From DATHWB01 sp040880725 (GTDB lineage: Bacteria; Actinomycetota; Acidimicrobiia; Spongiisociales; ZC4RG35): a DNA stretch of 64,000 bases. The notes beneath the pieces were generated by a model, which worked only from the letters and a program-made list of their open reading frames with translations, searched no databases and was not told where the DNA came from. The stretch's first letter is position 1. The number at the start of each line of letters is the position of its first letter. A program made the position numbers and the translations under genes. Shown one piece after another: positions 52,474 through 61,450 of this stretch. Location of the stretch: contig JBBDHV010000040.1 in assembly GCA_040880725.1 (NCBI GenBank), positions 27,899-91,898 on the forward strand, given 5' to 3'.

Positions 52474-54072
52474 TCACGCCAAGGATCCTCCCCGCACCGG
52501 ATGGTTGCCGCGCATGCCCGTGACCTTCCCATCGGCCACCACCCGAACTCCGTTTGCGACGACCTGCTCGACGCCCACGGGTGCGCGTCGCGGCTCGGTG
52601 TAGGTCGACGTCTCGGCGATTCGGTCGGCGTCGAAGGCCACGACGTCGGCGCGAGCTCCCTCCGAGAGGTGCCCGCGATCACCCAACCGCACTCGTGACG
52701 CCGGCGCCGCCGTGCACATCTGCACGGCGCGTTCGAGCGAGACGGTCCCCTGCTCTCGGACGTAGCGCTGGAAGAACCCCGGATAGGCACCGAAAGCCCG
52801 GGGATGAGGGAGGCTCCCGCCCGAAGTCTCCGGCGGGAGCACCACCAGTCCGTCCGTGCCGATCATCGAGCGCGGGTGGGAGAGCACGGTGCGGAGATCG
52901 TCCTCGGACCGCCCGAACGCCACCATCACCGGGTCACTCGCCTCCAGAAGCCGAAGAGCGAGGTCAACCGCCTTCACCCCCCGCCGTGAGGCTGCCTCCT
53001 CGACCGTCGAACCATTCAAGGAGTCGTCCTGGGGGACATAGGCCAGAAGCGTCCAGTCCCACCTCGGATCTCCGGTTTCCATTTCGTCGGCGATTCGTCG
53101 CCGAGTGTCCGGATCGGCGAGACGGGCGCGAAACCCCGGCATGCCTCCATCCATGGCCCAGCGGGGCGCCTTCTGGGACAGGCTGGTGCTTCCCGCCAGA
53201 TAGGGATAGATGTCGAATGCCACGTCGAGTCCGCGATCCGCGGCGGAGTCAATCGCCTCGATGGCGTCATCGACGAGCCCCCAGTTCTCCTCCCCGACCA
53301 CGCACAGATGCGAGATCTGAAGGCGACATCCGGCTCGCTCGGCCACATCCAGCATTTCTTCGACGGCCGCCAGGAGTTCCGCGCCGTAGTCCCGCATGTG
53401 AACGGCCATCAGGGCGTCGTGGCGGGCGATCACCGAGCCGAGCGCGACCATCTCGTCGGGAGTGGCGTACGTACTCGGGGGACGCATGAGCCCGAAGGAC
53501 ATGCCCACTGCGCCCTGTTCCAGCATCCGATCCAACTCAGCCTGCATACGCTCAGTCTCCACGGACGTAGCCGGTCGCTGATCGAAGCCGACCACCCCGG
53601 CTCGCAGCGGAAGGTGTCCGACCAGGACCGCGACGCTCACCGCGGCCTTCACCGATTCGACCCGATCCAGGTATCCGTCGACGTCGGTCCAATCCCAGTC
53701 CAGCCCGGGTATGTCGATGGAACTCTGTGCTTCTCGGACCTGCTCACGCACCGCACTGTCGAGGAATGGAGCGATGCCGCTCCCGCAGTTCCCGACGACC
53801 TCGGTAGTGATCCCTTGCTGGATCTTGTTCACGGCTTCCGGGTACGCCAGTGTCATCAGATCGGCGTGGGCATGGATGTCGACGAACCCGGGACACACGA
53901 TCAGGCCACTGACATCGCATCGTTCCCGGGCGCCGGCGCCGCTCAGGTCCCCGATGGCGACGATCCTGTCCCCCCGGATCCCGACATCGGTACGTATCCG
54001 GGTGACCCCGTCACCGTTCACGACGTCGCCTCCGTGCAGGATCAAATCCATCGCCACATCCGATTCGCTCAT
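52474..54072 (-). CDS. N-acyl-D-amino-acid deacylase-family amidohydrolase (second)
   Basis: A 532-residue paralogue of the deacylase at 42899, with the same metal motifs: HAHAD near residue 67, GNCG, VHMRDY, SHL and the catalytic Asp in IGTDG. ATG 54072 is used because GGAAGGGAGC precedes it; ATG 54090 and ATG 54051 are alternatives. Two deacylases in one cluster suggest two related acyl substrates or successive steps. It is followed by no gene on the same strand within 21 bases of the convergent Gfo/Idh. Confidence 0.9.
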   Translation of the reverse strand: MSESDVAMDLILHGGDVVNGDGVTRIRTDVGIRGDRIVAIGDLSGAGARERCDVSGLIVCPGFVDIHAHADLMTLAYPEAVNKIQQGITTEVVGNCGSGIAPFLDSAVREQVREAQSSIDIPGLDWDWTDVDGYLDRVESVKAAVSVAVLVGHLPLRAGVVGFDQRPATSVETERMQAELDRMLEQGAVGMSFGLMRPPSTYATPDEMVALGSVIARHDALMAVHMRDYGAELLAAVEEMLDVAERAGCRLQISHLCVVGEENWGLVDDAIEAIDSAADRGLDVAFDIYPYLAGSTSLSQKAPRWAMDGGMPGFRARLADPDTRRRIADEMETGDPRWDWTLLAYVPQDDSLNGSTVEEAASRRGVKAVDLALRLLEASDPVMVAFGRSEDDLRTVLSHPRSMIGTDGLVVLPPETSGGSLPHPRAFGAYPGFFQRYVREQGTVSLERAVQMCTAAPASRVRLGDRGHLSEGARADVVAFDADRIAETSTYTEPRRAPVGVEQVVANGVRVVADGKVTGMRGNHPVRGGSLA

Positions 54073-54138
54073 TCGCTGGCTCCCTTCCATTTGCAGCCCC
54101 CGACGCGCATCGCAAACCGGGGCCTGGTGCCGTCCATC

Positions 54139-55083
54139 TCACACGGTGTCGGAGGACGCCTCGCCCGGACTCCATGCGGGCACCTGATCCGAGATCCAGG
54201 AGGCGAAGCGGTCGGCGGCGTCGTCCGGCGCGGACTCATAGGGCGGCAGCAACCGAAGCGGGAACTCCCGATCATGGAGCTTCCACACCACCTTGTCGTA
54301 GGCGCCGTCGATCATCGGACGGGAGCCGACTGTCGCCCGGAGCCCGTCGGCAAGTGTCCGCAACTGGCGTTGGGTGGCCAGTAGGCGATCGACGTCCCGT
54401 GCGGCGCCGTCGGCCACATAGGCGTGTAGTCGTTCGGGATTGCAGATCGCCAGGCTGGGCAGAAGTCCACAGTCTCCGATAAGGCTGCCGTAGGCGTAGC
54501 CGCCGTCGACGAAGTAGTGCCGGAGTTGGGGTGCCTCCTCCAGGGAGGTCGCGATCTGGCGCATGGAGTCGCCACTCTGCTTGGTGGCGACCAGATTTCG
54601 ATGGCGTGCCGCCAGGCGGCCGTATTCGACACCGGTCAGCTGTCGTTTGGCCCGGGCGACGTTGTAGTGAAGGAACTCAAGTTCCCGAAAACTTCCCAGC
54701 ACGTCTTCGAAGAAGACGTCGACTTCTCCATCCCCCAACGCCGCCCAACTCGGCATCGAGATCTGAAAGCGCAGGACCCCGAGATCTCGCGCGGTCTGGA
54801 TGCGCTCGATGACCGTCGTCGTCGACAGGCTGACGACGCCAACCATCGGCTGGCCACCCCCTTGCCTCATCTCCTCGACGAACGCCTTCGTCACCGTCGC
54901 GAACTGCGAGTCGGAGACCGCATGGCCCTCCCCCGCGGTCCCAAAGATGTACAGGTCGGTGAGCCCGGCGGCCAGTTGTGCACGCACCTGGGATCGGAAA
55001 CGCTGCTCGTCGAAACTCCAGTCCTCAGTCCAGGGAAGGACGGATGTCGCCAGTACCTTCCCCTCGGTCCGAACTGTCACCAT
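54139..55083 (-). CDS. DapA/NanA-family (dihydrodipicolinate synthase-like) lyase
   Basis: A 314-residue class I aldolase-like protein. The Schiff-base Lys is K168 (LVATKQSGDS) and the partner Tyr is Y140 (LHYNVARA), 28 residues apart as in DapA. The pyruvate-binding GTAGEGHAVS motif replaces the usual GTTGE form. Family members condense or cleave 2-oxo acids, so the role here may be breakdown of a keto-acid intermediate. The ATG at 55083 has a GGGAGG site. It lies between the second deacylase and the FAD gene. Confidence 0.88.
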   Translation of the reverse strand: MVTVRTEGKVLATSVLPWTEDWSFDEQRFRSQVRAQLAAGLTDLYIFGTAGEGHAVSDSQFATVTKAFVEEMRQGGGQPMVGVVSLSTTTVIERIQTARDLGVLRFQISMPSWAALGDGEVDVFFEDVLGSFRELEFLHYNVARAKRQLTGVEYGRLAARHRNLVATKQSGDSMRQIATSLEEAPQLRHYFVDGGYAYGSLIGDCGLLPSLAICNPERLHAYVADGAARDVDRLLATQRQLRTLADGLRATVGSRPMIDGAYDKVVWKLHDREFPLRLLPPYESAPDDAADRFASWISDQVPAWSPGEASSDTV

Positions 55084-55122
55084 GGTCAGCCTCCCGGTCT
55101 CGTCATCGGTCCATTCCGGAGT

Positions 55123-56451
55123 TCACAGCGACACCAACTCGTCCGCCAGAAACGCGCTCTGGACGAGTCCGAGGACGAGACCGCCGGCGTATCCCCCCTC
55201 GTACACCCCGCCGGCGTCCGCACCCACGGCATAGAGCCCGGGAATGGCGCTCGAGGATTCATCGAGTACCCGATACCGGTCGTCCACCGCGATACCCCCC
55301 AAGGTGAAGGTGATCGCCGGTCGGACCACGAGTGCGCGAAACGGGGGTTCGACCACGGGTATGAGTCGGCGTGTTCGCGGCGGGGAGAGCGCATCGCTCG
55401 CCCCCTTTTCGATTGCGTCGTTGTATGCGGAAATGGTGCGAAGAAGACGATCCGAGTCGACGCCCCAGGTTGCCATCGCGTCTGCCAGTTCCGAGAGCGT
55501 GTCGGCCGTTGCGGTCGGAGCTCCGTAGGCGGCAGCGGTTTCGAACGATCCGCCGACCCTGCTCGGGGAACGCTCCGGATGCGGGGAGTCTCCGTACAGC
55601 ATGCCGTCGAACACGATCACGCCGCGAGCCGACGGACGTTGCACGAGCGCCATGGGGGCCCGCTCATCTGCGGACGACAGCGACTCGTCGAAGAAGCGCT
55701 CGCCGTTCATGTCGACCAACACCGCGTCCTGGCTGTAGTACGGCGTCACCGACGTCCATCGATCCGGAGGGATGGCCATGCCGGCAGCGGGAATGGTGTG
55801 GCCGTAGAACGAGGCCATGTCAGTGCTCGTCGTCGCACCGACGGCGAGCGCCGCGACGAGCCCGTCGCCCGTGCTGTGAGGGTTCGACCGCAGGTACAGG
55901 CTGTCGGTGTGTCCTGGCACGTACCGGGACAGGAGGGTCGGAGATCCTTGAAACCCTCCTGTCGCCAACACGACTGCACCCGCTCCCACCGTCCACTCCT
56001 CATCGCCCGCCGCGATCCGCGCTCCCGTCACTGCCCCCGTTGCGTCGGTGTCGAGGCTCACCAGCGCCGTGCCGACCGCAATCGCCCCGCCGTGGGCTTC
56101 GACGTGGGAGGCGAGTTTGAGGATCAGGCTCTCCTGATCGATCTGGCAGACGGTCCGCTCGCCCAACTCCCGACGTTCGCCCATTCCCACGTTGCGTGAC
56201 TCCAGCCAGGCCAACGCATCGTCGAAGCCATCGACCAGGTGCTGTTGCAGCCGCCGATCGCCGCCCGGAACGTACCGTGCCATGGCCTCCATCGAAGACG
56301 CCGTCCAGAGCGTGCCGCCTGACATCCGGGTGGACCCACCGAGAGCGGACGCCTTCTCGACAACCAGCACCGACCGGCCCGATCCCGAGAGTCTCGCCGC
56401 CGTCGCCAGGCCGCCGATCCCGCTTCCCGCAATGACGAAGTCGTAACCCAT
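55123..56451 (-). CDS. FAD-dependent oxidoreductase (fumarate reductase / 3-ketosteroid dehydrogenase-like)
   Basis: A 442-residue flavoprotein. The FAD-binding GSGIGGLATAARLSGSG is at residues 9-25, then EKASALGGST, and the C-terminal GLYAVGADAGGVYEGGYAGG is the second nucleotide-binding stretch. The middle carries the substrate cap. This group oxidises steroid-like or cyclic ketones, succinate and related acids. No heme or iron-sulfur partner is encoded nearby. ATG 56451 is used; the next gene's stop lies 18 bases further. Confidence 0.88.
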   Translation of the reverse strand: MGYDFVIAGSGIGGLATAARLSGSGRSVLVVEKASALGGSTRMSGGTLWTASSMEAMARYVPGGDRRLQQHLVDGFDDALAWLESRNVGMGERRELGERTVCQIDQESLILKLASHVEAHGGAIAVGTALVSLDTDATGAVTGARIAAGDEEWTVGAGAVVLATGGFQGSPTLLSRYVPGHTDSLYLRSNPHSTGDGLVAALAVGATTSTDMASFYGHTIPAAGMAIPPDRWTSVTPYYSQDAVLVDMNGERFFDESLSSADERAPMALVQRPSARGVIVFDGMLYGDSPHPERSPSRVGGSFETAAAYGAPTATADTLSELADAMATWGVDSDRLLRTISAYNDAIEKGASDALSPPRTRRLIPVVEPPFRALVVRPAITFTLGGIAVDDRYRVLDESSSAIPGLYAVGADAGGVYEGGYAGGLVLGLVQSAFLADELVSL

Positions 56452-56469
56452 TGCTGATGGCAAGCGCCA

Positions 56470-57462
56470 CTACCGCCAGTCGATCACGACGCCGAAAGGA
56501 CGCTCATCGGCTGCGTCGAACCGCTCCATGATCCGCGGGAGGTCACCGGGCGACACCCGCTCGGTGACGAGCGGTGTGAGGTCCAAGCGCCCCTGCGCCA
56601 TCGTCTCGAGGAGGTAGCTGCGGCACCGTCCCAGGGTCCAATCGTCGCGTGAGAGGTCACCGTCCCGTTGGTGGCCGGCGCACCCGATGATCCGCAGACC
56701 TTCGTAGTGGAACCGGGCGGGAAACGTCAGGAGCTCGTCGAAGACAGCTCGACCCGTTTCGGCGGTCGGCAGCACGCGATTCACGCCGAGCACACACACC
56801 CGCGATCGCTTGCGGGCGATCCTCACCGCGGTATCGAAACCAGCCCATGAGCCGCTGGTGTCGACGACGATCGCCGGACCCGCCACCGACGCCGACCGGA
56901 TAGCGTCGCCGACGTCATCGGACCCGGCGTCATACACCTCGAATCCGAGCCGTGCCGGGAGCTCGAGTCGAACTGGATCGATGTCGATCACATGCACACG
57001 AGCCCCCACCATCTCGGCCACGAGGGCGGTACTCATCCCCACGAGCCCGGCCCCGACGACCGCCACGTCGTCGCCGGCCCGGTAGTCGCCGGAGTGAAGA
57101 CAGGAATGGCCAAGCCCCGCCAGATGCGTGAACACAGCCCCTTCGAAGTCGACGCCGTCAGGGATGAGAGTCACGCCTGCGGCGTCGACCCGCGCCACGG
57201 ACCCGTGCGGCGCAGACAACAGCACGCCCCGACCGACAAGGCCCGCATCGACCGATGCCCCGACGGTCCGCACGGTGCCCGCCGCGAGATACCCGGGGGC
57301 GACCATCATGGATGTGGGGCCACTGCGGTAGGCGAACAGCTCGGTGCCGGGACTCACGGCCGTGCAGGCGATGTCGACCACGACGTCGCCTTCCTCTGGC
57401 TCCGGGTCGGGCCGCGAACGCATCTCCAGCGCTCGGGGTCCGACGAGTTCCCAGATCTCCAT
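56470..57462 (-). CDS. Zinc-independent medium-chain dehydrogenase (MDR family, SPGTE type)
   Basis: A 330-residue MDR oxidoreductase. The N-terminal region has the SPGTE motif (AVSPGTELFAYRSG) instead of the zinc-binding Cys site, and the structural-zinc Cys cluster is absent, so it is probably zinc-free. The NAD(P) loop VVGAGLVGMSTALV is at about residue 135. Members of this group act on short polyols or porphyrin-like ketones. ATG at 57462 with a GAGGAG site. It follows the Gfo/Idh gene by 31 bases. Confidence 0.87.
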   Translation of the reverse strand: MEIWELVGPRALEMRSRPDPEPEEGDVVVDIACTAVSPGTELFAYRSGPTSMMVAPGYLAAGTVRTVGASVDAGLVGRGVLLSAPHGSVARVDAAGVTLIPDGVDFEGAVFTHLAGLGHSCLHSGDYRAGDDVAVVGAGLVGMSTALVAEMVGARVHVIDIDPVRLELPARLGFEVYDAGSDDVGDAIRSASVAGPAIVVDTSGSWAGFDTAVRIARKRSRVCVLGVNRVLPTAETGRAVFDELLTFPARFHYEGLRIIGCAGHQRDGDLSRDDWTLGRCRSYLLETMAQGRLDLTPLVTERVSPGDLPRIMERFDAADERPFGVVIDWR

Positions 57463-57493
57463 GACTACTCCTCTGCTGTCGAGATCAAAACGA

Positions 57494-58579
57494 TCATGCG
57501 GGGAGCTCGCGGACCTCAACGCGTGCGCTTCCTTCCGCCTGGGAGCGAAGGATGGCATCGAGGAGGGCAACGGTCCGGTGGGCAGTGAAGGCTGAACTCG
57601 TCGGTTGGCTCCCCGTGCGATGCGCTTCCACGAGATCGCGTACGGCGGCCTGCATCCCGCTGACCGTGCCTGCTCCCCCGAGTGGCGATACCGTCGGCCC
57701 GACGACCGAGCCCGGCGTCCCGTCGTTGGTGCGCGGCATCCGGATGACCCGCGCGCCGAGTGTGTCGATGGCAACTCGCCCGCCCTCAAAGAGGAGATCG
57801 ATGCTGCGATCCGGTGAACCCGACTTCATTCCGGCGATGTAGGCACGCGTCCCGCCCTTGAAGCCGATCATGACATTGGCTCCAGGATCGAAACTTGGAT
57901 CCCGGCCACCGTCGCCTGCGTACACGAGGCCATAGTCCTCGTGACCTTCCTCGAGCTCCGCGATCACCCAGGCCGGGTCGTCATCCAGGAGATACGACGT
58001 GAGATCCAGCGTGTGGCTGAGGTTCCGGAACAGCATTGCCCGCGGTCCGCCTGCGGTGACGATCACTTGAGACACCGGCCCCAGGTCTCCCGAGCGGACC
58101 AGCCCCACGGCGGCCGCATGCTCGGACTTCCATCGCTGCGTGTGGTTGACGGCCATCGTGACTCCGGCTGCGCGGGTGCGACGTACGATCTCGTCGGCGT
58201 CGTCGATACTCGTGGCCAGTGGCTTCTCACAGAAGATCATGGGAGCGCCGGCGTCGACCGCCGCCAGGACATACTCGGCATGCAGGTGGTCGGGCGTCAC
58301 GACGCACACGAGGTCCAGGTCCTCGTTCGAGAGCAGCTCGAGCCCGTCTGAATAGAGGCGCGTGTCCGGCCATAGGCTGCCCCACCGCTCCGTGTACTGC
58401 TGACGGGCCTCCTCGCGCAGATCGCATACCGCCACGACATCTATCGAGCCTTCAGCTGCGAGTGCCGAAGCGTGGCTGTAGGGATGCGCGGTGCCAAGCG
58501 CCGGGGAACTGGCGGGGCCGGCGGGATCGGTGGCAATCCAGCTCAGCCCGATGATGCCGGCGCGCAGGGTCTGTGTCAC
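57494..58579 (-). CDS. Gfo/Idh/MocA-family oxidoreductase (third)
   Basis: A 361-residue dehydrogenase with the full signature: Rossmann AGIIGLSWIA, DLREEARQQY and the catalytic EKP (IFCEKPLATS). The C-terminal domain keeps PGANVMIGFKGG and ALLDAILRS. GTG start at 58579 with a strong GGAGG site. It is the first gene of the minus-strand run Gfo/Idh, MDR, FAD oxidoreductase, DapA-like, deacylase, so these five genes (58579 down to 52474) are probably one operon. Confidence 0.92.
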   Translation of the reverse strand: MTQTLRAGIIGLSWIATDPAGPASSPALGTAHPYSHASALAAEGSIDVVAVCDLREEARQQYTERWGSLWPDTRLYSDGLELLSNEDLDLVCVVTPDHLHAEYVLAAVDAGAPMIFCEKPLATSIDDADEIVRRTRAAGVTMAVNHTQRWKSEHAAAVGLVRSGDLGPVSQVIVTAGGPRAMLFRNLSHTLDLTSYLLDDDPAWVIAELEEGHEDYGLVYAGDGGRDPSFDPGANVMIGFKGGTRAYIAGMKSGSPDRSIDLLFEGGRVAIDTLGARVIRMPRTNDGTPGSVVGPTVSPLGGAGTVSGMQAAVRDLVEAHRTGSQPTSSAFTAHRTVALLDAILRSQAEGSARVEVRELPA

Positions 58580-58688
58580 GGGGACCTCCTCGACGAGATC
58601 GTCACCCTAACTCAAAGACATTTGGCTTTATCTGGACATCGGCACCCGACGGATCCGCGATGTCCGGCTCAACGGCACGTCGACTTCG

Positions 58689-59543
58689 ATGGCTACCGTC
58701 CCGTCCCGCCCGGCGTGGAGCCTCAACGTGCCTGTTGTCATCTCGTACCTTTCCTCGGCCGCCGAAGCCGGCCGGTCCGGCCTCCTGGCGGTGCTTCCTG
58801 ACAGCGTCCCGATGAGCCTCCTCGTCCTGGTGGGTGCAGGGGTCCTCGTCGCAGGGGCGGTCGCCGGTCTCTCGGGGTTCGGGTTCAACCTGGTCAGCGT
58901 TCCGATGCTGATCCTCGTGCTGGAGCCCCGCGCGGGGATCATCGTTTCTCTGCTCTCGGGGGTGGCCGTGACGGCCGCGATGTTGTCCTCTCCCGCACTG
59001 CGAATGCAGATCGACCGGCCGACCTTCTCCCTCCTCGCCCGGGCGAGCGTCGTTGGTGTCCCCATCGGCCTCGTCTTGTTCGCACGCGCTCCGGACGGAG
59101 TGCTGTCCGCCATGATCGGAGGGATCACTTTGCTCTACGCGATCGCCGTTCTCACTTCCGCGTTCGAACCGAAGTCCCCGTCGAGGACCGTGGGAGTGAT
59201 CGCCGGGATCGCCAGTGGCGCCCTCGCCGCAAGCACCGGGCTGAGTGGACCACCCGCAGTGCTCCTCGCTCACTACCGTCGGCTCGCCGCCGAGTCGTTT
59301 CGGGCGACGCTCACCGCCTACTTCTTCGTGATCTCCGGAATCAGCGTGACGCTGCTGTTCGCAACGGGTCTCGCCCCGACCGGCACCATGTTCCTCGCGG
59401 CCGCGCTTGCCCCTCTCGCCCTCGCCGGCATGGGCCTCGGCCGTGCGCTGTTTCACGCGGTGTCCGAGCGACTGTTCGCTCGACTGGTCGTGTTGGCCCT
59501 CCTCGTGATGGGCCTGCTCAACCTCGGTCGGCTGTTCTTGTGA
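58689..59543 (+). CDS. TauE/SafE-family membrane exporter
   Basis: A 284-residue membrane protein with about seven to eight helices. The TauE/SafE pattern is seen in VAGAVAGLSGFGFNLVSVPML and the second-half repeat VIAGIASGALAASTGLSGPPAVLL. This family exports sulfite, sulfoacetate or other small organic anions. The start is uncertain: ATG 58689, or a GTG near 58791 or ATG 58812 that would begin at the first membrane helix. It could export an anionic product of the cluster. Divergent from the Gfo/Idh gene. Confidence 0.85.
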   Translation: MATVPSRPAWSLNVPVVISYLSSAAEAGRSGLLAVLPDSVPMSLLVLVGAGVLVAGAVAGLSGFGFNLVSVPMLILVLEPRAGIIVSLLSGVAVTAAMLSSPALRMQIDRPTFSLLARASVVGVPIGLVLFARAPDGVLSAMIGGITLLYAIAVLTSAFEPKSPSRTVGVIAGIASGALAASTGLSGPPAVLLAHYRRLAAESFRATLTAYFFVISGISVTLLFATGLAPTGTMFLAAALAPLALAGMGLGRALFHAVSERLFARLVVLALLVMGLLNLGRLFL

Positions 59544-59584
59544 CGGGCCGGCTGCTCCTGTGAGGCGTGCACCCACATTCGGTT

Positions 59585-59598
59585 GATGATCGATCATC
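59585..59598. promoter_or_regulatory. 14-base palindrome upstream of the PhyH gene
   Basis: GATGATCGATCATC is a perfect palindrome 46 bases before the PhyH ATG, in a 100-base gap after the TauE gene. Its place and symmetry fit an operator, but the regulator is unknown. A single occurrence was noticed. Confidence 0.45.
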
Positions 59599-59643
59599 GA
59601 GCGTCTAACGTCGCCGTCGACCTACCCCAAGGAGTCGACCCAC

Positions 59644-60444
59644 ATGGACACGTCCATCGACCGCCATCGCCGCGAACTCACACTGTCCGGATTCACCGTC
59701 ATCGAAGAAGTAATCCCCCGCGACGAGGTCGGTGCGATCCGCTCGTCCGCAAAGCGGACAGTCGAGGAGACCAGCGGGTACAGCGACCGAGGAGTCGGCT
59801 TCCTCGCCGGCGTGCTCAACCACGATCGCTCCGTCGTCCCTTACCTCATGGAGAAACGGCTGATGGGGAGCATCGAAGCCACACTCGGTGCGCATGTCCA
59901 CATGTCCTTCGCCTCCATCATCATCAACGCCCCGCACAATCCGCGGGGCGGATGGCACGCCGATTGGCCGTTCAACCAGAAGAACGCGGGCCATGTAGCC
60001 AGCCCGTATCCCGATGCAGTAATGCACCTCACGACGCTCTGGATGCTCTCGCCATTCTCCGTCGAAACCGGCGGAACCCTCGTCGTCCCGGGAAGCCATC
60101 GGAGCCCGCACAACCCCACAGGCGACAACGGCTTCGATCCGATGGCGCCCGTCCCCGGCGAAACGAACGCCCACGGCGAGGCCGGCGACGTACTCCTCTT
60201 CGACAGCAGGCTGTGGCATGCCACCGCACAGAACACCACCCCCGACCCGCGGGTGGCGATGGCCATCCGATTCGCTCCGTGGTGGTTGAACGTCGACGTG
60301 CTGCGGCCCGGGACCGAGAAGCGCGCCCAGATGGTCGACGAACCGAACGCGAAGGAGAACGAAGTCCCGGCCCTGCGGCGAGACGTGTACGAACAACTCC
60401 CCCCGGACGTGCAACAACTGGTCCGCCACAGCCTCGAAGAGTGA
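59644..60444 (+). CDS. Phytanoyl-CoA dioxygenase-family (PhyH) Fe(II)/2-oxoglutarate oxygenase
   Basis: A 266-residue non-heme iron oxygenase. The iron triad is H105 and D107 (GGWHADW) with H192 (RLWHAT), and R204 probably binds 2-oxoglutarate. Such enzymes hydroxylate small acids, amino acids or natural products. An AAGGAG site precedes the ATG. It is convergent with the NHL gene, with a strong hairpin in between. It may hydroxylate the compound that the neighbouring dehydrogenases then oxidise; this is inference. Confidence 0.9.
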   Translation: MDTSIDRHRRELTLSGFTVIEEVIPRDEVGAIRSSAKRTVEETSGYSDRGVGFLAGVLNHDRSVVPYLMEKRLMGSIEATLGAHVHMSFASIIINAPHNPRGGWHADWPFNQKNAGHVASPYPDAVMHLTTLWMLSPFSVETGGTLVVPGSHRSPHNPTGDNGFDPMAPVPGETNAHGEAGDVLLFDSRLWHATAQNTTPDPRVAMAIRFAPWWLNVDVLRPGTEKRAQMVDEPNAKENEVPALRRDVYEQLPPDVQQLVRHSLEE

Positions 60445-60451
60445 CTCGAGT

Positions 60452-60486
60452 TGGTCCGCTCGTCACCGACCGTCTTGAGCGGACCA
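60452..60486. terminator. Strong hairpin between convergent PhyH and NHL genes
   Basis: A perfect 10-base inverted repeat, TGGTCCGCTC (60452-60461) and GAGCGGACCA (60477-60486), encloses a 15-base loop. It fills the 43-base gap between two convergent genes and can act as a bidirectional terminator. Confidence 0.8.
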
Positions 60487-60487
60487 G

Positions 60488-61450
60488 CTAGCCGAGATCG
60501 AACTTGCGGACCCGGTGGCCTTTCACCTCGGCCGCGTAGAGGTTGCCCTCAGTGTCGAAGCAGATTCCGTGGATGACCCGGAAGAGATCCGGCCCGCCCC
60601 AGCTACCGAGACTGCGGCCTTTCCGATCCAGCACCGTCATCCGGTGCCCGCGCCCGTTTCCGAGATAGAGCAATCCGTCCGGGCCCCACTGGAGGTCGTT
60701 GATCTCGCCGTCACCGGAGCCATGGATGTCGAGGTCGGTCCACTCACCGAGGTACCTGCCGCTGTCGTCGAAACGCTGAATCCGGAAGTTCGTACGGTCG
60801 GAGACGTACACCACGCCGTCGTCGTCAACGGTGATCGCGTGCGGAGTGTTGAACTCCTCTGGACCCCGACCCTTCGTCCCCCAGGTGTGCAGCAACTCAC
60901 CGTCGGCGCTGAACTTCACCACCCGTGAGTTGATGTACCCGTCGCTCACGAAGATCTCGCCTGCTGCGTTGCGGGCGACATCGGTCGGCTGGTTGAACTG
61001 GCCGGCAGCGACACCGCACACTCCCGGTGTGCCCAGGGTGAGCAGCAGGTCCCCTGCGGCACTGAACTTGTGGACGACGTGCGAACCCACATCCGTCACC
61101 CAGAGACAATCGTCCGAATCGACATGCATTCCGTGGAGGAATCGCCAGGCGCCTTTCGTCGCCAGCACCCGATCCGGATCGGGGAGGGTGTCCGCCTCGA
61201 CGAACTCCACGACTGCGCTCTCGCCCGGGACCGGCTCATACACGACACCCTCACGCCACGGGATCAGATCATTTCCCATCGAGCGAAGGAAGGTGCCGTC
61301 TCGGTCGAAGACAAGGATCGGATGGTCGCCGCGGTGACCGATGTAGGTCTGCCCTGTGGAATCGACCGCGACTGATGTCGCGGCCGTGATCTGGATGTGA
61401 TCAGGCAGGTGATACCAGTCATCGAGGAGGATCGGGATGGGCAGCGTCAC
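60488..61450 (-). CDS. NHL-repeat beta-propeller protein, peptidyl-alpha-hydroxyglycine lyase-like
   Basis: A 320-residue six-bladed propeller. Repeats include HGMHVDSDDCLWVTDVGSHV, QPTDVARNAAGEIFVSDGY and TPHAITVDDDGVVYVSDRTN. The pattern SDGYINSRVVKFS resembles the peptidylamidoglycolate lyase (PAL) domain that completes C-terminal peptide amidation. No signal peptide is seen. The neighbouring PhyH oxygenase could supply a hydroxylated substrate, though that link is speculative. Confidence 0.82.
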   Translation of the reverse strand: MTLPIPILLDDWYHLPDHIQITAATSVAVDSTGQTYIGHRGDHPILVFDRDGTFLRSMGNDLIPWREGVVYEPVPGESAVVEFVEADTLPDPDRVLATKGAWRFLHGMHVDSDDCLWVTDVGSHVVHKFSAAGDLLLTLGTPGVCGVAAGQFNQPTDVARNAAGEIFVSDGYINSRVVKFSADGELLHTWGTKGRGPEEFNTPHAITVDDDGVVYVSDRTNFRIQRFDDSGRYLGEWTDLDIHGSGDGEINDLQWGPDGLLYLGNGRGHRMTVLDRKGRSLGSWGGPDLFRVIHGICFDTEGNLYAAEVKGHRVRKFDLG

